Origin: CAZZKG01 sp964654825
GTDB lineage: Bacteria; Gemmatimonadota; CAZMKB01
DNA: 27,838 bases
Assembly: GCA_964654825.1 (NCBI GenBank)
Contig: CAZZKG010000050.1
Span: 1 to 27,838 of the forward strand
Direction: 5' to 3'
Positions 15,996-24,700 of the stretch are shown here, one piece after another (within the stretch, counting starts at the first letter, position 1; each line of letters opens with the position of its first letter). Made by a program: the position numbers and the translations under genes. The notes beneath the pieces are model-generated. The model was not told the DNA's origin and searched no databases. It saw nothing but the letters and a program-made list of their open reading frames with translations.

Positions 15996-17450
15996 GTGTT
16001 GAGTGGTTCCATCGAAAAACAATTCCCGAAGATTCCCGGGGTCAATTGTATCTGGATTACCCTGTTGTTGATCCTGTTCTCATTGACCGGATGCGGAAGG
16101 AAACCCGCGAACGTTATTCTCATTATGGTCGACACGTTACGGGCAGATCACCTTTCCTGTTACGACGGAACAGATGCGGAGACACCGCACATCGACAGGA
16201 TTGCTAGTGAAGGATTTCTCTTCACGAATATACACACAGCGGCTCCGACGACACTTGCTTCAACGAGCTCGCTCATGACCTCAATGTATCCGAGAATGCA
16301 CGGAACACTCCGAAACGATATGTCCCTTGACAAATCCCTTCTCACTGCCGCCGAAGCTTTTGAACAGCTCGGATTCAACACCGCTGGATTCGTTTCGTCG
16401 TATGCACTGCAATCGAGCTCAGGTATCGCGCAGGGGTTCTCGGTGTACAACGAGGATTTCACCGGATCACTCGGAGGGTTCGTTCTGCAGAGAAGGGCAG
16501 GTGCGGTAAACAATGCCGTCACCTCGTGGCTCGAAGACAAGCCGGCGGAGCCTTTTTTCCTCTTCGTCCACTACTTCGATCCACACGTGCCGTACGCACC
16601 GCCGCCGCCCTTCGACACGTCAACCGGTGGGTACGGCGAAACGCCGGTCACCGGTACGATGGAGGATGTGAGAAACCTTAAGATCTTCCTGAGGGATGGC
16701 GGGAAGATCGATAACAGGCTCGAGCGGATGAGGGAGCTCTACCGGGGTGAGGTGAGGTACACTGACAGCGAGATCGGAAAACTTCTGGAGCTGCTCGAAG
16801 GCAAAGGTCTTCTGGACCGGACTCTCCTCGTATTCACAGCGGATCACGGCGAGACTTTCTGGGAACACAGGGATATGCGCGAGTACATTGATCACGGCTA
16901 CATGGTGTACGAAACAACGGCACACATCCCATTGATCATGCGCATGCCGGGAAGGGTTCCGGTTGGGAAGAGTGAAATCCTGGCAAGCAACATTGACATC
17001 ATCCCGACTGTGTTCGATCTTCTGGGGCTGGAGATACCCCGGGATTTCATGGGACGAAGTCTCCGCAAAGTGATCGATGGGGGGGAGATGAATGAGGTAC
17101 CCGTCTACTGTGAGGCGACGAAACCCTACGGTAGGATCGAGCTGGGTGCGGTGTTCAAAAATGATAAGAAACCGAAGTGCGTGATCCTGGACGGAAAGAA
17201 GTTGGTATGGCTCCCCTTCTGGGATAATCTGGAGGAACTGTATGATCTTCGCCGGGATCCGGAAGAGAACAAGAATCTCCTGGGAGATGAATCGTATTCA
17301 GCCGAAACACAGAAGTTGAGGAGCCTGCTCCGTCAGTGGTCGAGAGAAGGATCGGGGATCGCGCGGAGTGCCCGGTCGCGAGTGGACGAGGAGACCCTCC
17401 GGAAGCTCGAGGCGCTCGGCTACCTCATGGATGAAAAAAGCAAGAAGTAG
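15996..17450 (+). CDS. Lipoprotein of the sulfatase/alkaline phosphatase superfamily, no formylglycine motif
   Basis: The 484-residue product has a lipoprotein signal (hydrophobic stretch to LTGC, Cys33) and would be anchored in an envelope membrane. It keeps the superfamily metal sites: MVDTLRADHL with Asp46 and TADHGE at 281-286 with Asp283 and His284. It also has the HYFDPHVPY segment and the C-terminal YDLRRDPEENKNLL typical of sulfatases. At the nucleophile position, C/S-x-P-x-R is replaced by T-L-A-S-T (86-90). Thr86 aligns with the usual Cys/Ser, so formylglycine cannot form. A phosphatase or phosphotransferase activity is possible. The GTG start is 12 bases after GGAGG and is the first start after an in-frame stop. 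Confidence 0.82.
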   Translation: MLSGSIEKQFPKIPGVNCIWITLLLILFSLTGCGRKPANVILIMVDTLRADHLSCYDGTDAETPHIDRIASEGFLFTNIHTAAPTTLASTSSLMTSMYPRMHGTLRNDMSLDKSLLTAAEAFEQLGFNTAGFVSSYALQSSSGIAQGFSVYNEDFTGSLGGFVLQRRAGAVNNAVTSWLEDKPAEPFFLFVHYFDPHVPYAPPPPFDTSTGGYGETPVTGTMEDVRNLKIFLRDGGKIDNRLERMRELYRGEVRYTDSEIGKLLELLEGKGLLDRTLLVFTADHGETFWEHRDMREYIDHGYMVYETTAHIPLIMRMPGRVPVGKSEILASNIDIIPTVFDLLGLEIPRDFMGRSLRKVIDGGEMNEVPVYCEATKPYGRIELGAVFKNDKKPKCVILDGKKLVWLPFWDNLEELYDLRRDPEENKNLLGDESYSAETQKLRSLLRQWSREGSGIARSARSRVDEETLRKLEALGYLMDEKSKK

Positions 17451-17541
17451 GAACATGTGAAAGTGATTACCGGATCGGTGGCGAAAATTTCTGGAAATAT
17501 GTTGAGACAGTAACCGTACGTGCGGCGGGGGAGATAGAGGA

Positions 17542-18192
17542 ATGAGTGATGAACAACTGAAAAGGGAAAAACCGGTCATCGAGGTTACGAAGAGCGGTCC
17601 TTACCTGGTGAAGGGGTTCGAGATTCTCAGGAATTCAATGGGTGAAGATCTGCAGGTCTCGCCGGTGACAGCCCTGTGCCGGTGCGGGGCTTCACATAGA
17701 AAACCCTACTGCGACGGATCGCATGTGGAAATCAATTTCGTGGGAGAACCGCCGTCTGAAAGGAAGTCTTATCGGGTGAAGGAGTATGTCGGCCGGGAGA
17801 TCACCATTGTCGACATCAGGAAAGTGTGTTCGCACAGCGAGGAGTGCATCAAGGGTTCTCCCGGGGTGTTCAGGAAGGACGCACGACCCTGGATCGACCC
17901 TGACGGGGCAGCTGCTGATGAGATCATGAGAACTGTTCGAAAATGTCCGTCGGGGGCGCTCAGTTACAGGTTTAGGGATACGCACTACAGGGGAATCGAC
18001 CATGACCCTGCCATTACGGTGAGTAAGAACGGACCCCTGGAGGTGGTCGGGGGAATCGAGCTCGCTGGTGAGTCGGGTCGGGCTCCGGCGACACCTTACC
18101 ACTACACGCTCTGCCGCTGTGGAGCTTCGAACAACAAGCCATTCTGTGACGGAAAACACCACGAGGTGGAGTTCACCGACTACGACAACTAG
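17542..18192 (+). CDS. CDGSH-Fer4_19-CDGSH iron-sulfur protein
   Basis: The 216-residue cytoplasmic protein has two mitoNEET-like CDGSH motifs. The first is CRCGASHRKPYCDGSH (Cys46, Cys48, Cys57, His61) and the second CRCGASNNKPFCDGKH (Cys191, Cys193, Cys202, His206); each would bind a 2Fe-2S cluster by three Cys and one His. Between them lies a divergent ferredoxin-like segment with Cys96, Cys102 and the CPSGAL motif at Cys135, resembling Fer4_19. The arrangement suggests an electron or cluster carrier. It lies 91 bases behind the sulfatase-like gene with no terminator seen between, so cotranscription is possible. The partner is unknown. Confidence 0.88.
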   Translation: MSDEQLKREKPVIEVTKSGPYLVKGFEILRNSMGEDLQVSPVTALCRCGASHRKPYCDGSHVEINFVGEPPSERKSYRVKEYVGREITIVDIRKVCSHSEECIKGSPGVFRKDARPWIDPDGAAADEIMRTVRKCPSGALSYRFRDTHYRGIDHDPAITVSKNGPLEVVGGIELAGESGRAPATPYHYTLCRCGASNNKPFCDGKHHEVEFTDYDN

Positions 18193-18232
18193 TGTTCTGT
18201 CCTCAGAGCGCTCAAAATTATCAAGTATCGGG

Positions 18233-18261
18233 TTGACTTGTGAAATCTCCTGTGGTACAAT
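18233..18261 (+). promoter_or_regulatory. Sigma-70 promoter with extended -10 for the protease genes
   Basis: TTGACT (18233-18238) and TACAAT (18256-18261) are spaced by 17 bases, with TGG before the -10. The TGTGGTACAAT core closely resembles TGTGGTATAAT upstream of the beta-helix gene. Transcription would start near 18268, about 109 bases before the first subtilisin gene. Confidence 0.75.
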
Positions 18262-18376
18262 AACGACTGGTCGAATTGTTGTCTCTATTTGACAGGCTTG
18301 GCCGGCAGGATGTGGGTGGGAGAGGGAACGCTTTTTTAAGAAAATCTCATGATGAATGAGGAAGACGGAGGATTTT

Positions 18377-19927
18377 ATGAATCCGATCTGGCAAAAATCA
18401 ACTTTGGTTTGTGTGTTGTCTCTTCTGCCTCTTGGATTCCTGTTCGCTGGTGCCGTCCCCGTTGTGGAGAAGGCGACTGTCTCCGAGAAGGCCGTCGTCG
18501 TGGAGAATCCAAAGGTTCACATCTGGATTTGCTTCACGGACAAGGGTGAATCTTCCGTCAGGGACATCGAATATATGCTCGACACCGCTTCAGCGGATCT
18601 CCTCCCCCGAGCCAGGGCCCGAAGATTGAAGAACATGGGCCCTCGTGTCGTCGACTACCTAGATGTCCCGGTAAGTGAAGTCTATGTTGATCATCTGCAG
18701 CAGCTTGGTGTAAAGTTGCGGCACCGGTCGAAGTGGCTGAATGCGATCAGTGTCGAGGTGGACCTCGCATTGATCCGCGAGATCAGGGCACTACCATATG
18801 TGACGAAGATCGCCCCGGTGAGGAAACTCATCAGGCCGGAGGTGTTCGAGCAGGAAAACCAGGTGTTCGAGCGGAGCGCCGGCGAACCGGTCCCGGACCT
18901 TTCTGCCGGTCGCGGTGATCCCGATTTTTATGGCCCTTCGTATCCTTACCTGAACGAGATAGGTGTCGTCGCCGTTCACGATTCCGGCTACTCCGGTGCC
19001 GGTGTTCTCGTGGGCATGCTCGACACCGGTTTCTACAAAGAGCACGAAGCGTTCGATAGCCTGACCGTCGCCTCAGAGTGGGATTTTATCTTCGGTGACG
19101 GAGAAACACAGAACGAACCGGAGGATGATGAGGCACAGGATGAGCACGGCACCATCACCTGGTCGATCATCGGAGGTTTCTCACCCGGATCCCTGATCGG
19201 CCCCGCATACGGAGCCTCTTACGTGCTGGCAAAAACAGAGGACATCACATCAGAAACTCCCCTTGAGGAGGACAACTACGTGGCTGCCCTGGAGTGGATG
19301 GACAGCCTGGGTGTTGACTTAACGAGCTCCTCTCTCTCGTACCGGTGGTTCGATGATCCGGGAGATGATTATGGCTGGGAGGATCTCGACGGGAACACGG
19401 CCACAACAACAATCGCGGTTGATATTGCCGCATCGAGGGGGATCCTGTGTGTCACTTCGGCAGGTAACTACGGGCCCGACCCGGGAAGTCTGGGGACTCC
19501 GGCTGATGCCGACAGTGTTATCTCCGTGGGTGGGACAGACGAGGAAGGCGGCCTGCTGTGGTTCAGCTCCCGGGGACCCACTTTCGATGGCAGGACCAAG
19601 CCCGAGGTGCTCGCGCGGGGAGTCGACGTTTACTGCGCTTTTCATTCATCTCCTTCCTCATACACCTATGCCGCCGGAACCAGTGTCTCTTGCCCGCTGG
19701 TAGCGGGTTCGGCTGCCCTGGTGATGGAGGCTCATCCTGACTGGAGTGCCATGCAGGTGAGGGCGGCGCTCATGTGGACGGCACACCGCGCGGCGAATCC
19801 TGACAACGAGTGGGGCTGGGGGCTCATCGATGTCCATTCTGCGATCTACAATGTGACCTCTCCCCGTCACATCGTGCCCACAGGCTCTCTACTGCCGGGT
19901 ACGAGTCCGGAAGGGCTGTATCGGTAA
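18377..19927 (+). CDS. Exported subtilisin-family (S8) serine protease
   Basis: The 516-residue product has a signal peptide (hydrophobic stretch near residues 9-26), a pro-region to about 190, and an S8 catalytic domain. The triad is visible: Asp216 in GMLDTGF, His257 in DEHGTITW and Ser436 in AGTSVSCP, with oxyanion Asn364 in SAGNYGPD. It ends soon after the catalytic domain without a sorting domain. The frame opens at 18356, but GGAGG at 18367-18371, 5 bases before ATG 18377, fixes the start and gives a proper signal peptide. A second subtilase follows 70 bases downstream, probably in the same transcript. Confidence 0.9.
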   Translation: MNPIWQKSTLVCVLSLLPLGFLFAGAVPVVEKATVSEKAVVVENPKVHIWICFTDKGESSVRDIEYMLDTASADLLPRARARRLKNMGPRVVDYLDVPVSEVYVDHLQQLGVKLRHRSKWLNAISVEVDLALIREIRALPYVTKIAPVRKLIRPEVFEQENQVFERSAGEPVPDLSAGRGDPDFYGPSYPYLNEIGVVAVHDSGYSGAGVLVGMLDTGFYKEHEAFDSLTVASEWDFIFGDGETQNEPEDDEAQDEHGTITWSIIGGFSPGSLIGPAYGASYVLAKTEDITSETPLEEDNYVAALEWMDSLGVDLTSSSLSYRWFDDPGDDYGWEDLDGNTATTTIAVDIAASRGILCVTSAGNYGPDPGSLGTPADADSVISVGGTDEEGGLLWFSSRGPTFDGRTKPEVLARGVDVYCAFHSSPSSYTYAAGTSVSCPLVAGSAALVMEAHPDWSAMQVRAALMWTAHRAANPDNEWGWGLIDVHSAIYNVTSPRHIVPTGSLLPGTSPEGLYR

Positions 19928-19997
19928 GCGGGAGGGAAAAGCGTAGTTTTCTCACCCGATCCAACCACATTATTCTCCACGAGGGAAGGAGTACAAC

Positions 19998-21422
19998 ATA
20001 AAGAGGGCTCTTGTGATATTCTTTTTATCGGCAGTCGCAATCCACGGTACGCTCCATGCGGGGAACATCCAGAAGGAAGCGGTACCCCCGTACCAGTCGA
20101 ACGGCTTTTTCGTCAGTTACTACATGGATGAGTTCTACGGAATAGCCGAGCTTGAAGAGATGCAGAACTTCTATGCGTGTGCCGTCCTTGATCTCACGCG
20201 AGAATCCGGACTCTGCGATACGACCTGGGTACTCCAGTGGTGGGAGCCGATTGATCACGGGGAACTTGACATGGCCCAGGTGATCGAGGATTTCGAGACT
20301 CTTCCTGAAATCACGGTGACACCCAACTACCAGTACCGTGTTGAGTGGTCGCCGGAGGATCCGGTGATCGAGGTCCAGACGCCATATATCAACCCGAACG
20401 ACTCGCTTTTTCCCCTCCAGTGGCACATGCAGCAGGACCAGATCAACATGCCGTATGCCTGGAAGAAGACGATGGGTTCACCTGAAGTGGTGATCGGTAT
20501 AATCGATACGGGGGTGTGGTCTGATCATGAGGACCTTCAGGCGAACCTTTGGATCAATCCGGGAGAGGACCTGAATGGTGACGGGATCATTCAAGCGGAG
20601 GAAGTGAACGGCATTGATGATGATGACAATGGTTATCCGGATGATTTCGTAGGATGGGACTGGGTGGACGATGACAATGATCCGAGGCATCCGGTGGATG
20701 ATTTTGAGTATCATGGAACGAAGGTTATTGGTGTTGCATCTGCTACGACGAATAACCACCTTGGTGTTGCGGGAGCTGGTTGGAATTGCACATACATGCC
20801 ACTCCGGTCCGGTGTGGGAGGTGGGCTTTGGATACAATACATTGTCCCCGCGATGTTGTATTCGATTCAGCAGAATGTGGATGTGTTGAACTGCAGCTGG
20901 TATAACTATTACGGGAATCCGGTTCTCGAAAAACTCACCGAGTGTCTGTACGACAGCGGGACGGTGGTTGTGTGCGCTGCCGGGAACGATGGTCGGGATG
21001 ATGTGGCCTATCCTGCTGGGTATGAATGTGCCGTCGCCGTTGCCGCGACAGAACAGGACAAGTCCCTCGCACCATTTTCCAATTACGGTGACTGGATTCA
21101 CATTGCAGCACCCGGGGAAGATATCCTTACCACCAGCACATGGCCAGATTCTCTCGGAGAGTTTGTGTCGATATATTCTGATCCTGATGGTACATCGTTC
21201 TCCGCGCCTCTGGTGAGTGGTGTGGCGGCTCTTATTAAAACCCTGAGACCGGAATGGACCCCCGGATGGATAATCCAGAGACTTTACAACACGACAGATC
21301 CTATCAACGTTGGGGATGATCCACCCGGACACTCTATTGATGGAGGGATGTTGAATGCATATAAGGCGGTGAACATTCCTGATATCGTTGTGGTACCGGA
21401 AGAGGCCGGCGTGATCGAATGA
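19998..21422 (+). CDS. Exported subtilisin-family (S8) serine protease, apparent ATA start
   Basis: The catalytic domain of this thermitase-like protease is clear: Asp in GIIDTGVWSDHEDL (residue 170 from ATA), His239 in YHGTKVIGVA, Asn330 in CAAGND and Ser400 in DGTSFSAP. An Asp-rich insert (NGIDDDDNGYPDD) likely binds calcium. The first canonical start is GTG at 20013, but that would remove the charged end of the signal peptide and lie 21 bases from the SD. Starting at ATA 19998, 6 bases after AAGGAG, yields MKRALVIFFLSAVAIHG, a textbook signal peptide, and 474 residues. ATA may be a rare start or a mutated or misread ATG. No C-terminal sorting domain is present. Confidence 0.87.
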   Translation: MKRALVIFFLSAVAIHGTLHAGNIQKEAVPPYQSNGFFVSYYMDEFYGIAELEEMQNFYACAVLDLTRESGLCDTTWVLQWWEPIDHGELDMAQVIEDFETLPEITVTPNYQYRVEWSPEDPVIEVQTPYINPNDSLFPLQWHMQQDQINMPYAWKKTMGSPEVVIGIIDTGVWSDHEDLQANLWINPGEDLNGDGIIQAEEVNGIDDDDNGYPDDFVGWDWVDDDNDPRHPVDDFEYHGTKVIGVASATTNNHLGVAGAGWNCTYMPLRSGVGGGLWIQYIVPAMLYSIQQNVDVLNCSWYNYYGNPVLEKLTECLYDSGTVVVCAAGNDGRDDVAYPAGYECAVAVAATEQDKSLAPFSNYGDWIHIAAPGEDILTTSTWPDSLGEFVSIYSDPDGTSFSAPLVSGVAALIKTLRPEWTPGWIIQRLYNTTDPINVGDDPPGHSIDGGMLNAYKAVNIPDIVVVPEEAGVIE

Positions 21423-21434
21423 GCGGAGGTGAGA

Positions 21435-22283
21435 ATGAAAGCGATAAAGACACTTATTATTGGAATAGCGCTGTGTGTTTTTCTGTTCCCTTTATTGGTG
21501 AACGCGGAGTTTCTCTCCGAGTTCAATCCTGAAGACGAGCCGGCTTACTGGGTATCAGAGTACTATTTGGCTGAAGGAGTGTCGTTCGACGTCGGGGAAG
21601 ACACCGTTTCTCTCGATGAAGTATGGCTGCATTACGCCGTATCAGATAGCATCGAGCTCTATATTGTGAAGGAGGCGCCGGATACCACCGCAGGATCTCT
21701 GATCCACCGAGTGGGATTTCTTCGGATACCCGATAAAGATACTGGGAAATGGATACCGATAGATGTCCGGAGTGCAGGGATCAGAGTGAGCGGGGAGGTC
21801 TGGGTATTTATCAGGAATCTGGAATTGACTCGCCCGCCTGGGATTGATTTAAGCGGATTTGACGAACTTCCGTATAATTCTTATGCTGACATTTATCATA
21901 CGGGTTGGATTCCAGGAAGAGCCAACCTCGGCGTCGGGATCGTGATCAACGAGCCGACGGGGATAGAGGAAGACCAACCTACACTGGTACTTCCCAAGAC
22001 ATCGTTGAGTCAGAACTATCCCAACCCCTTTAATCCGACAACGACGATCTCCTTTGATCTCGGCGGACCCCCCGAAAGTATTCAGCACGTGACCTTGAAT
22101 GTGTATGACATCAGGGGCAGATACGTCAGGACTGTGATCGATACCGATCTTGTGCCAGGCACTCACCGGGTGGTGTGGGATGGACGAAACGGGAAAGGGG
22201 AACAGGTATTATCGGGAACCTACTTCTACACGTTACGAAGTGAAGGAAAGTCCATTACCAGGAAACTGTCGATCCTCAAATAA
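21435..22283 (+). CDS. Small exported protein with FlgD-like C-terminal sorting domain
   Basis: The 282-residue product has a signal peptide (MKAIKTLIIGIALCVFLF, then a small-residue cleavage region). An uncharacterised beta-rich middle of about 160 residues follows, then a C-terminal domain opening with LSQNYPNPFNPTTTISFDL and ending GTYFYTLRSEGKSITRKLSILK. That end is the FlgD-Ig-like sorting or anchoring module of FCB-group secreted proteins. ATG 21435 is preferred over GTG 21429 because GGAGG is 5 bases upstream. It begins 12 bases after the second protease, so the pair is likely cotranslated. It may be a surface partner of the proteases. The middle domain is not recognised. Confidence 0.82.
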   Translation: MKAIKTLIIGIALCVFLFPLLVNAEFLSEFNPEDEPAYWVSEYYLAEGVSFDVGEDTVSLDEVWLHYAVSDSIELYIVKEAPDTTAGSLIHRVGFLRIPDKDTGKWIPIDVRSAGIRVSGEVWVFIRNLELTRPPGIDLSGFDELPYNSYADIYHTGWIPGRANLGVGIVINEPTGIEEDQPTLVLPKTSLSQNYPNPFNPTTTISFDLGGPPESIQHVTLNVYDIRGRYVRTVIDTDLVPGTHRVVWDGRNGKGEQVLSGTYFYTLRSEGKSITRKLSILK

Positions 22284-22426
22284 GCTGCGTGTATCACCCC
22301 GAAAGGCGGCCCCGGCCGATACAGGGTTTATCGGGGGGAAGCTCCACCACCAACACTCGCAAATACTTGCAGAAAAAAGGTTCGGTGGTCGTTAATCCTG
22401 CAAATGATGGGGCCGGCACGGGATAA
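22284..22426. other. Convergent intergenic region
   Basis: The plus-strand protease operon and the minus-strand Omp28-like gene converge here. Imperfect inverted repeats are visible, for example CCCCGA (22297-22302) with TCGGGG (22331-22336), and a run of six A at about 22374 that would be U on the minus strand. No clean hairpin directly precedes the U-run on either strand, so no terminator is called. Confidence 0.4.
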
Positions 22427-24700
22427 TCACTTCACCAGGGTCATTTTTCTCGTGGAAATGAATGAGTCTGTTCTGATCCGGTAGAAATAAATGCCTGAAG
22501 AAACAACGGCTCTACTCCCGTTTCTGCCATCCCAGGTAACCTGGTATCTCCCTGCCGGGAGTGACTCGTCGAGCATCACTTTGACCAGTTTCCCCCTGAT
22601 GTCGAAGATGCTCAGCTCGGTCCTGATCTTCTCTGCGCCGGTTTTCCCCTGTTCCGGGTCGGGGATTTCGAAGGTGATCGTCGTCGACGGGTTGAACGGG
22701 TTCGGGTAGTTCTGGCTCAGGGAGAAATTTCTCGGCATCCCCGATTCCTCTTCCCCGTCTGACTCATCAATTGCGGTTATTCCATCCAGCCAATCCAGAA
22801 CTGATCTCATATTCATGTTTCGTGGGTGATGAGGACCGCCTGCCTCGAGTCCGAATCCGAAGAAGACCACTCTCGAGCCGGGAACGGGCCCCACAGTCCA
22901 GACAGCGGCAATGTCCTGGACCAGGCTGTCTGCACCGTAAGGAATGTAATGAACTGCTTCATTCGCCCCGGGCAGTGCTCTCAATATGTCCCTGGAAGTC
23001 TGGTTGTCTGCCCCTCCAACATCATTGGTGAACATGGGAACCAATTCCCTTCCCAGTGGATCTATACTGTCGCCACGTACCTCTACGATATCAGACTCCA
23101 GGTTGTCGACCCATTGGGTGTGGAGGTAATCGCTGAGGAAGGTACTCTCCAGCGAAGTAAGCTCCTCTGCGATGTTCTGGCCTGTCAGAAAAAGCTTTCC
23201 GCCCCGTTCGAGAAAACTTGAGAGGCTGTCCTGGTCATCCTGCGAGAGAGTCGAGCTGTCTGCATCTCCGGTGAACCATACGACGCTGGTCGAAGGAGAG
23301 AAGAATCGAAGAGCGGCAGATGGGAGTATTCCCGAGGAGTTGACATCGAGATGCACATACGTTCTGGCGGAATATACGATGGCCGGGATGAGATATGTCT
23401 CGTAGTCCAGCCCTTCATCGTCATCGACAAGAAGAACATCAGAGGGATTGAGCACAGGATACAAGGTCGTGGTGTCCTCCCCGGTTATGGTAATGGTCTG
23501 GTAGATCCTTCGGATCGGATATGGCATTGCTGGAAATATCTCTAAGCGATCGTATTCCACGTTGTTCTCGTAGGAGATCGGGAGATCCCGGAAAGAGAAA
23601 TAGCCGGTTTGAGGATTCGTGGAAGCGCTGTCCCAGGGGGTGCCGTTCATCAACAGGATAACTTCAGCATCGATGCCGTCGGTGGTTAATGAATCGGTTA
23701 CCGTACCAGCGAGAAAGCCTGTGGGAAGATCGTTCAGAATAATCTGTACCGCAGTAGTGGAATCATCGAAGATCTCGATCGCGGTGGTGTCGGGGTAGAA
23801 TCCCGTCGCCGTTGTTACTATCTCGTAACTGCCACCTGTGGATCTGAAGGAGAACCGACCCTGCGAGTTTGTGGAATCGGACCGGTACGTTCCGGATAGT
23901 TCGACGTAAGCGTTGTCTATGGGTGATACATTTTCATCCTCAACGGTACCCGTGACCTCCCCTTCAGGGTAATGCCAGCGTGAACCCTGCAATATCTCGC
24001 CTGTTTCATCACTCTGAATAAAGACCACTGTGCTGAGTTCGGTTCTGTCCCAGTCGGGCTGTATTCTGAACCACTCACTAAAATGGACGGAATCGCCCGC
24101 GGAGATCTCAAGTGCCTGTCCATCGGCATCCGGTAGCATCGTCCGCATCGTCTCATTCCAGATGTCATATCCATAAGGTCCGGGATAGAATATGTATGAT
24201 TCACACACTGCCATCATCAGTCTAAGGCTCCCGACTTCGGGCTCCAGTTCTGCGTAGACATCGATCTGCAGGTCGACGCTGTCATCGATTACTTCCGCTT
24301 CGACATCTATCACGAAGGGACTAGGGGTATTCATCCTGTCTCCATACATTGCAGGAAAAAGGTCAGTTGAATATCCTGCCGACAACCCGTCCACATAGGA
24401 TTGTGGTACTTCTTCAACTCCGTAATAGTCGACCCTGGTGTGTACGCTCAGAGTGTCCTCCAGATACAGGGGGTAATTCTCAGAAGGCCACCAGACATGG
24501 TAACGGATCAAAGCGAGATCTTGATAGTGAGTCTGCCCGAAATCATCCAGAAATCGGTCCACATTAAGGCAGCTCGCTCATCCAATGTTCGTGAACATCT
24601 CACCTACTACCATTCTCTCCGCGGGCATGAGAGGGGATAAACCAGTCGAGGCAAGAACACAGAAAACTGTAAGGACTTTAACTGGAATATTCGTATACAT
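22427..24700 (-). CDS. Candidate selenoprotein: exported Omp28/thioredoxin-like protein with UxxC motif and sorting domain
   Basis: Read through one in-frame TGA, this gene encodes 757 residues from ATG 24700. After a signal peptide ending near PAER, EMFTNIG-U-ASC places the TGA (residue 41) at the first position of the CxxC expected in Omp28-related thioredoxin folds. The next part, ALIRYHVWWPSENYPLYLED and YYGVEEVPQSYVDG, follows that family closely. Then come two carboxypeptidase-regulatory-like beta domains (about 247-326 and 328-417), a GATase-like alpha/beta region with VLLVDDDEGLDYE and GGKLFLTGQNI (about 420-650), and a SQNYPNPFNP sorting domain (659-757). The normal stop is also TGA. 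If TGA 24580 is a plain stop, the gene is broken. GTG 24562 has no SD. An in-frame ATG at 24733 is an alternative start. Confidence 0.75.
24529..24575 (-). promoter_or_regulatory. Candidate bacterial SECIS hairpin
   Basis: Counting from the base after UGA, GAG (3-5) pairs with CUC (47-49) and CUGCCU (6-11) pairs with GGGCAG (40-45), with A46 bulged: nine pairs, one of them G-U. AAU/AUU adds three more, and CC/GG at 21-22/30-31 closes an apical loop GAUUUCU that begins with G, 22 bases after UGA. Bacterial SECIS elements are known to lie immediately 3' of UGA with a G at the start of a short apical loop. The apical stem is short, so this is a candidate only. Confidence 0.5.
24578..24580 (-). 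other. In-frame TGA, candidate selenocysteine codon
   Basis: On the minus strand, GGA-TGA-GCG-AGC-TGC encodes G-U-A-S-C. The frame is open for 40 codons before (signal peptide and EMFTN motif) and 716 codons after. Many neighbouring genes end in TGA, so TGA is not generally reassigned. A single base change from TGC or TGT would give the same picture, so mutation or sequencing error is the main alternative. Confidence 0.65.

Noticed and set aside
15893..16207. 104-codon plus-strand frame overlapping the promoter and start of the sulfatase-like gene
   Set aside because: Its start overlaps the -35 of a good promoter, it has no SD, and the protein shows no recognisable features. The sulfatase-like frame explains the region.
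22297..22400. Terminator between the convergent genes
   Set aside because: Inverted repeats exist but none is directly followed by a T-run on either strand, so a confident terminator cannot be called.
24562..24700. TGA at 24578-24580 read as tryptophan under an altered genetic code
   Set aside because: Many nearby genes (dtd, maf, pyrH, cdsA, dxr, rseP, ridA and this gene itself) end in TGA with sensible C-termini, so the standard code applies.
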